Made by a program: the position numbers and the translations under genes
Assembly (NCBI GenBank): GCA_017990865.1
Contig: JAGNNB010000142.1
Location: forward strand, 1 to 7,554
Reading direction: 5' to 3'
From: Lysobacteraceae bacterium
Lineage (GTDB): Bacteria > Pseudomonadota > Gammaproteobacteria > Xanthomonadales > Xanthomonadaceae
Length of the DNA stretch: 7,554 bases
Part shown: in pieces, positions 7,301 through 7,554 of the stretch
Layout: every line of letters begins with the position of its first letter
Numbering within the stretch: position 1 is the stretch's first letter
The notes under the pieces: model-generated
Database searches by the model: none
Told to the model about the DNA's origin: nothing
Seen by the model: the letters and a program-made list of their open reading frames with translations, nothing else

Positions 7301-7554
7301 CCTGCCAGTCGTCGCGCTCCTTGCCTGCGTCCCAAGCGGTCAACCAATCGCGGCGATAGGCTTGGTACTTGTCGAAGGCATCGGCCAGCGCGTCGGCCAG
7401 TTCGTAGCGCGCCAGCGCCAGCGCATCGCGCCGACCGCTGGCGCTCGCGCGCTGCAGGTGCGCGCGCACCGGCGCGGGCAGCGGCCGCAGCGTCTCCAGC
7501 AGCGCATACAGCCGCCAGCGCAGATGTTCGCGTTCCCAGGGCGAGGTCTCCGGC
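4329..7554 (-). CDS. recC: RecC, exonuclease V gamma subunit (5' end outside the window)
   Basis: RecC is the scaffold of RecBCD. It binds RecB and RecD, splits the duplex with its pin, and reads Chi in the 3'-ended strand using helicase-like domains that have lost ATPase function. About 1,074 residues are visible and the frame stays open to the right edge. The GTG at 7469 is not the start: the 28 codons before it (WEREHLRWRLYALLETL region) resemble the family, where about 100 more N-terminal residues are expected. Matches to E. coli RecC, recalled from memory, run through the protein: RLFAFGTIHVSP (about 7163), NPLLSAWG (6965), HSRLREVEVLHDRL (6750), RYIPFSLADRPQAQSHP (6560), SFAFGFDRLLAGYA (6290), VPLRTVPFRVVCLLGMD (5840), GDRSVREDDRFLFLQLL (5705) and FFRNPAQWWLQRRL (5279). 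No Walker A motif is seen in the visible part, as expected for RecC. It ends in TGA at 4331-4329, overlapping the recB ATG. Charged segments lie at 5292-5363, 5058-5123 and 4677-4736. The identification is secure; only the start is unknown. Confidence 0.96.
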   Translation of the reverse strand, partial: PETSPWEREHLRWRLYALLETLRPLPAPVRAHLQRASASGRRDALALARYELADALADAFDKYQAYRRDWLTAWDAGKERDDWQATLWRALCAAAPDTAPRATLIGDWLMRYDRRQETRIATPPPGLPSRLFAFGTIHVSPDVLLLLAVVAQWIPLDFYLPSPSAEYWGDVESLRERLRRDGLAALPAALADADRDNPLLSAWGAGGREIVAQLFAYDVVLPEREIERYVRPPSDSLLHRLQRDVLDRAAPQPAPWRADDDSLRIHACHSRLREVEVLHDRLRAMLDNDLPEGRRFDPPLQPREIAVLAPNIADYLPLARAVFGGLDIDDPRYIPFSLADRPQAQSHPLVGLLFSLLDLADAPLRASAFHDLLALPAVARAHGLDAAALERLRGWFEAAGVRWGEDEDAREHAGVGRWRDYSFAFGFDRLLAGYAAGDDATVLGRDDNGGDGAFAPYAELEGGDAATLDAALAVHARLRGLSLWMRNAHPPAAWQQRLAAEFLALLAPEADDPDEAAARRRVLDALAVFAEEAAAAASLPAALVRRHVHDALAQPSPHQPWLSGGVTFAGMVPLRTVPFRVVCLLGMDADAYPRREPANDVNRLIDAVQGRAPRYPGDRSVREDDRFLFLQLLCAAGDAFHLSYGGRDARDGSVREPSSLIGELLDAVETMHGAEARRALTIEHPLQPFSPRAFGVADDGQHLDPRRWSYRDEWRLPSTGERRPPAPFVAADFDRRANDDERDNERAPEPPDRDALQRFFRNPAQWWLQRRLGLRLPDAEDAERDREPLGENGLVRHRAIAALLDDALALERDTVERDDDETIADDIDHGIGDARTHLAARTLLPPGRDGDALCEVATEVAKRLLAARAEVRSGDAPRTVAAHGDDAPHGIAFAFDDVDGDTRVVAAAGKLNADRRLRAGIDHLLLASVLGETATTILIGEGKREASKKRGEGDEADPYPIERRVWRGIDRDTARARLATLLALWREGQDGPLPFAPKTSFAYAEALVKKDLYAAWATARAAFDPYGDFGGDADDAWIALAFRPHGWFHDVDDTVAQRFRAVAAQVFAATEPSE
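4341..4344 (-). promoter_or_regulatory. Ribosome-binding site of recB inside the recC end
   Basis: On the minus strand GGAG lies 8 bases before the recB ATG, within the Thr-Glu codons (ACG GAG) near the recC C-terminus. The recC TGA and recB ATG share bases as ATGA (4332-4329). This placement decides the recB start and suggests translational coupling, with ribosomes ending recC re-initiating on recB. The motif and spacing are seen directly; coupling is inferred. Confidence 0.75.

Noticed and set aside
7467..7469. GTG as the recC start
   Set aside because: The frame is open upstream to the window edge and the upstream codons look like RecC; RecC would be about 130 residues too short at its N-terminus.
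1..7554. Numerous GCGCGC-type runs and short palindromes such as CGATCG
   Set aside because: They follow from high G+C and Ala/Arg/Asp codon use, have no regular spacing, and lie inside conserved coding sequence; no CRISPR or repeat array is present.

Overview
The window is a GC-rich (by eye roughly two-thirds or more G+C) bacterial segment that is coding throughout on the minus strand. It holds three consecutive genes of one operon, read right to left: recC (5' end cut by the right edge of the window), recB (complete), and recD (3' end cut by the left edge). Together they encode the RecBCD helicase-nuclease (exonuclease V). The gene order recC-recB-recD without ptrA between recC and recB, the high G+C and the protein features fit a gammaproteobacterium of the Xanthomonadales/Lysobacterales type. 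That placement is an inference from composition and gene order, not a measurement.

Layout. At 7554-4329 (minus) is the C-terminal ~1,074 residues of RecC, open to the window edge. At 4332-901 (minus) is RecB, 1,143 residues, with all superfamily 1 helicase motifs and a complete C-terminal nuclease active site. At 904-1 (minus) are the first 301 codons of RecD, ending inside the Walker B motif. Both gene junctions are 4-base ATGA overlaps, and both downstream genes have a GGAG ribosome-binding sequence placed 8 bases before the ATG, inside the last codons of the preceding gene. There is no intergenic space, so no promoter, terminator, RNA gene, repeat array or mobile element is seen. The operon promoter must lie beyond the right edge.

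How the genes work together. From what is known of the family, RecB (3'-5' motor plus the only nuclease) and RecD (5'-3' motor) pull the two strands of a broken DNA end through the complex. RecC splits the strands and scans for Chi. After Chi the complex loads RecA for recombinational repair. Before Chi it degrades linear DNA, including phage DNA. The catalytic residues visible in RecB and RecD are intact, so the complex is probably active.

I looked for an undescribed system and did not find one. This is an ordinary core DNA-repair locus. The points worth a second look are small: lineage-specific insertions in RecB and RecC, the matched coupled junctions, the longer RecD N-terminus, and the unknown Chi specificity.
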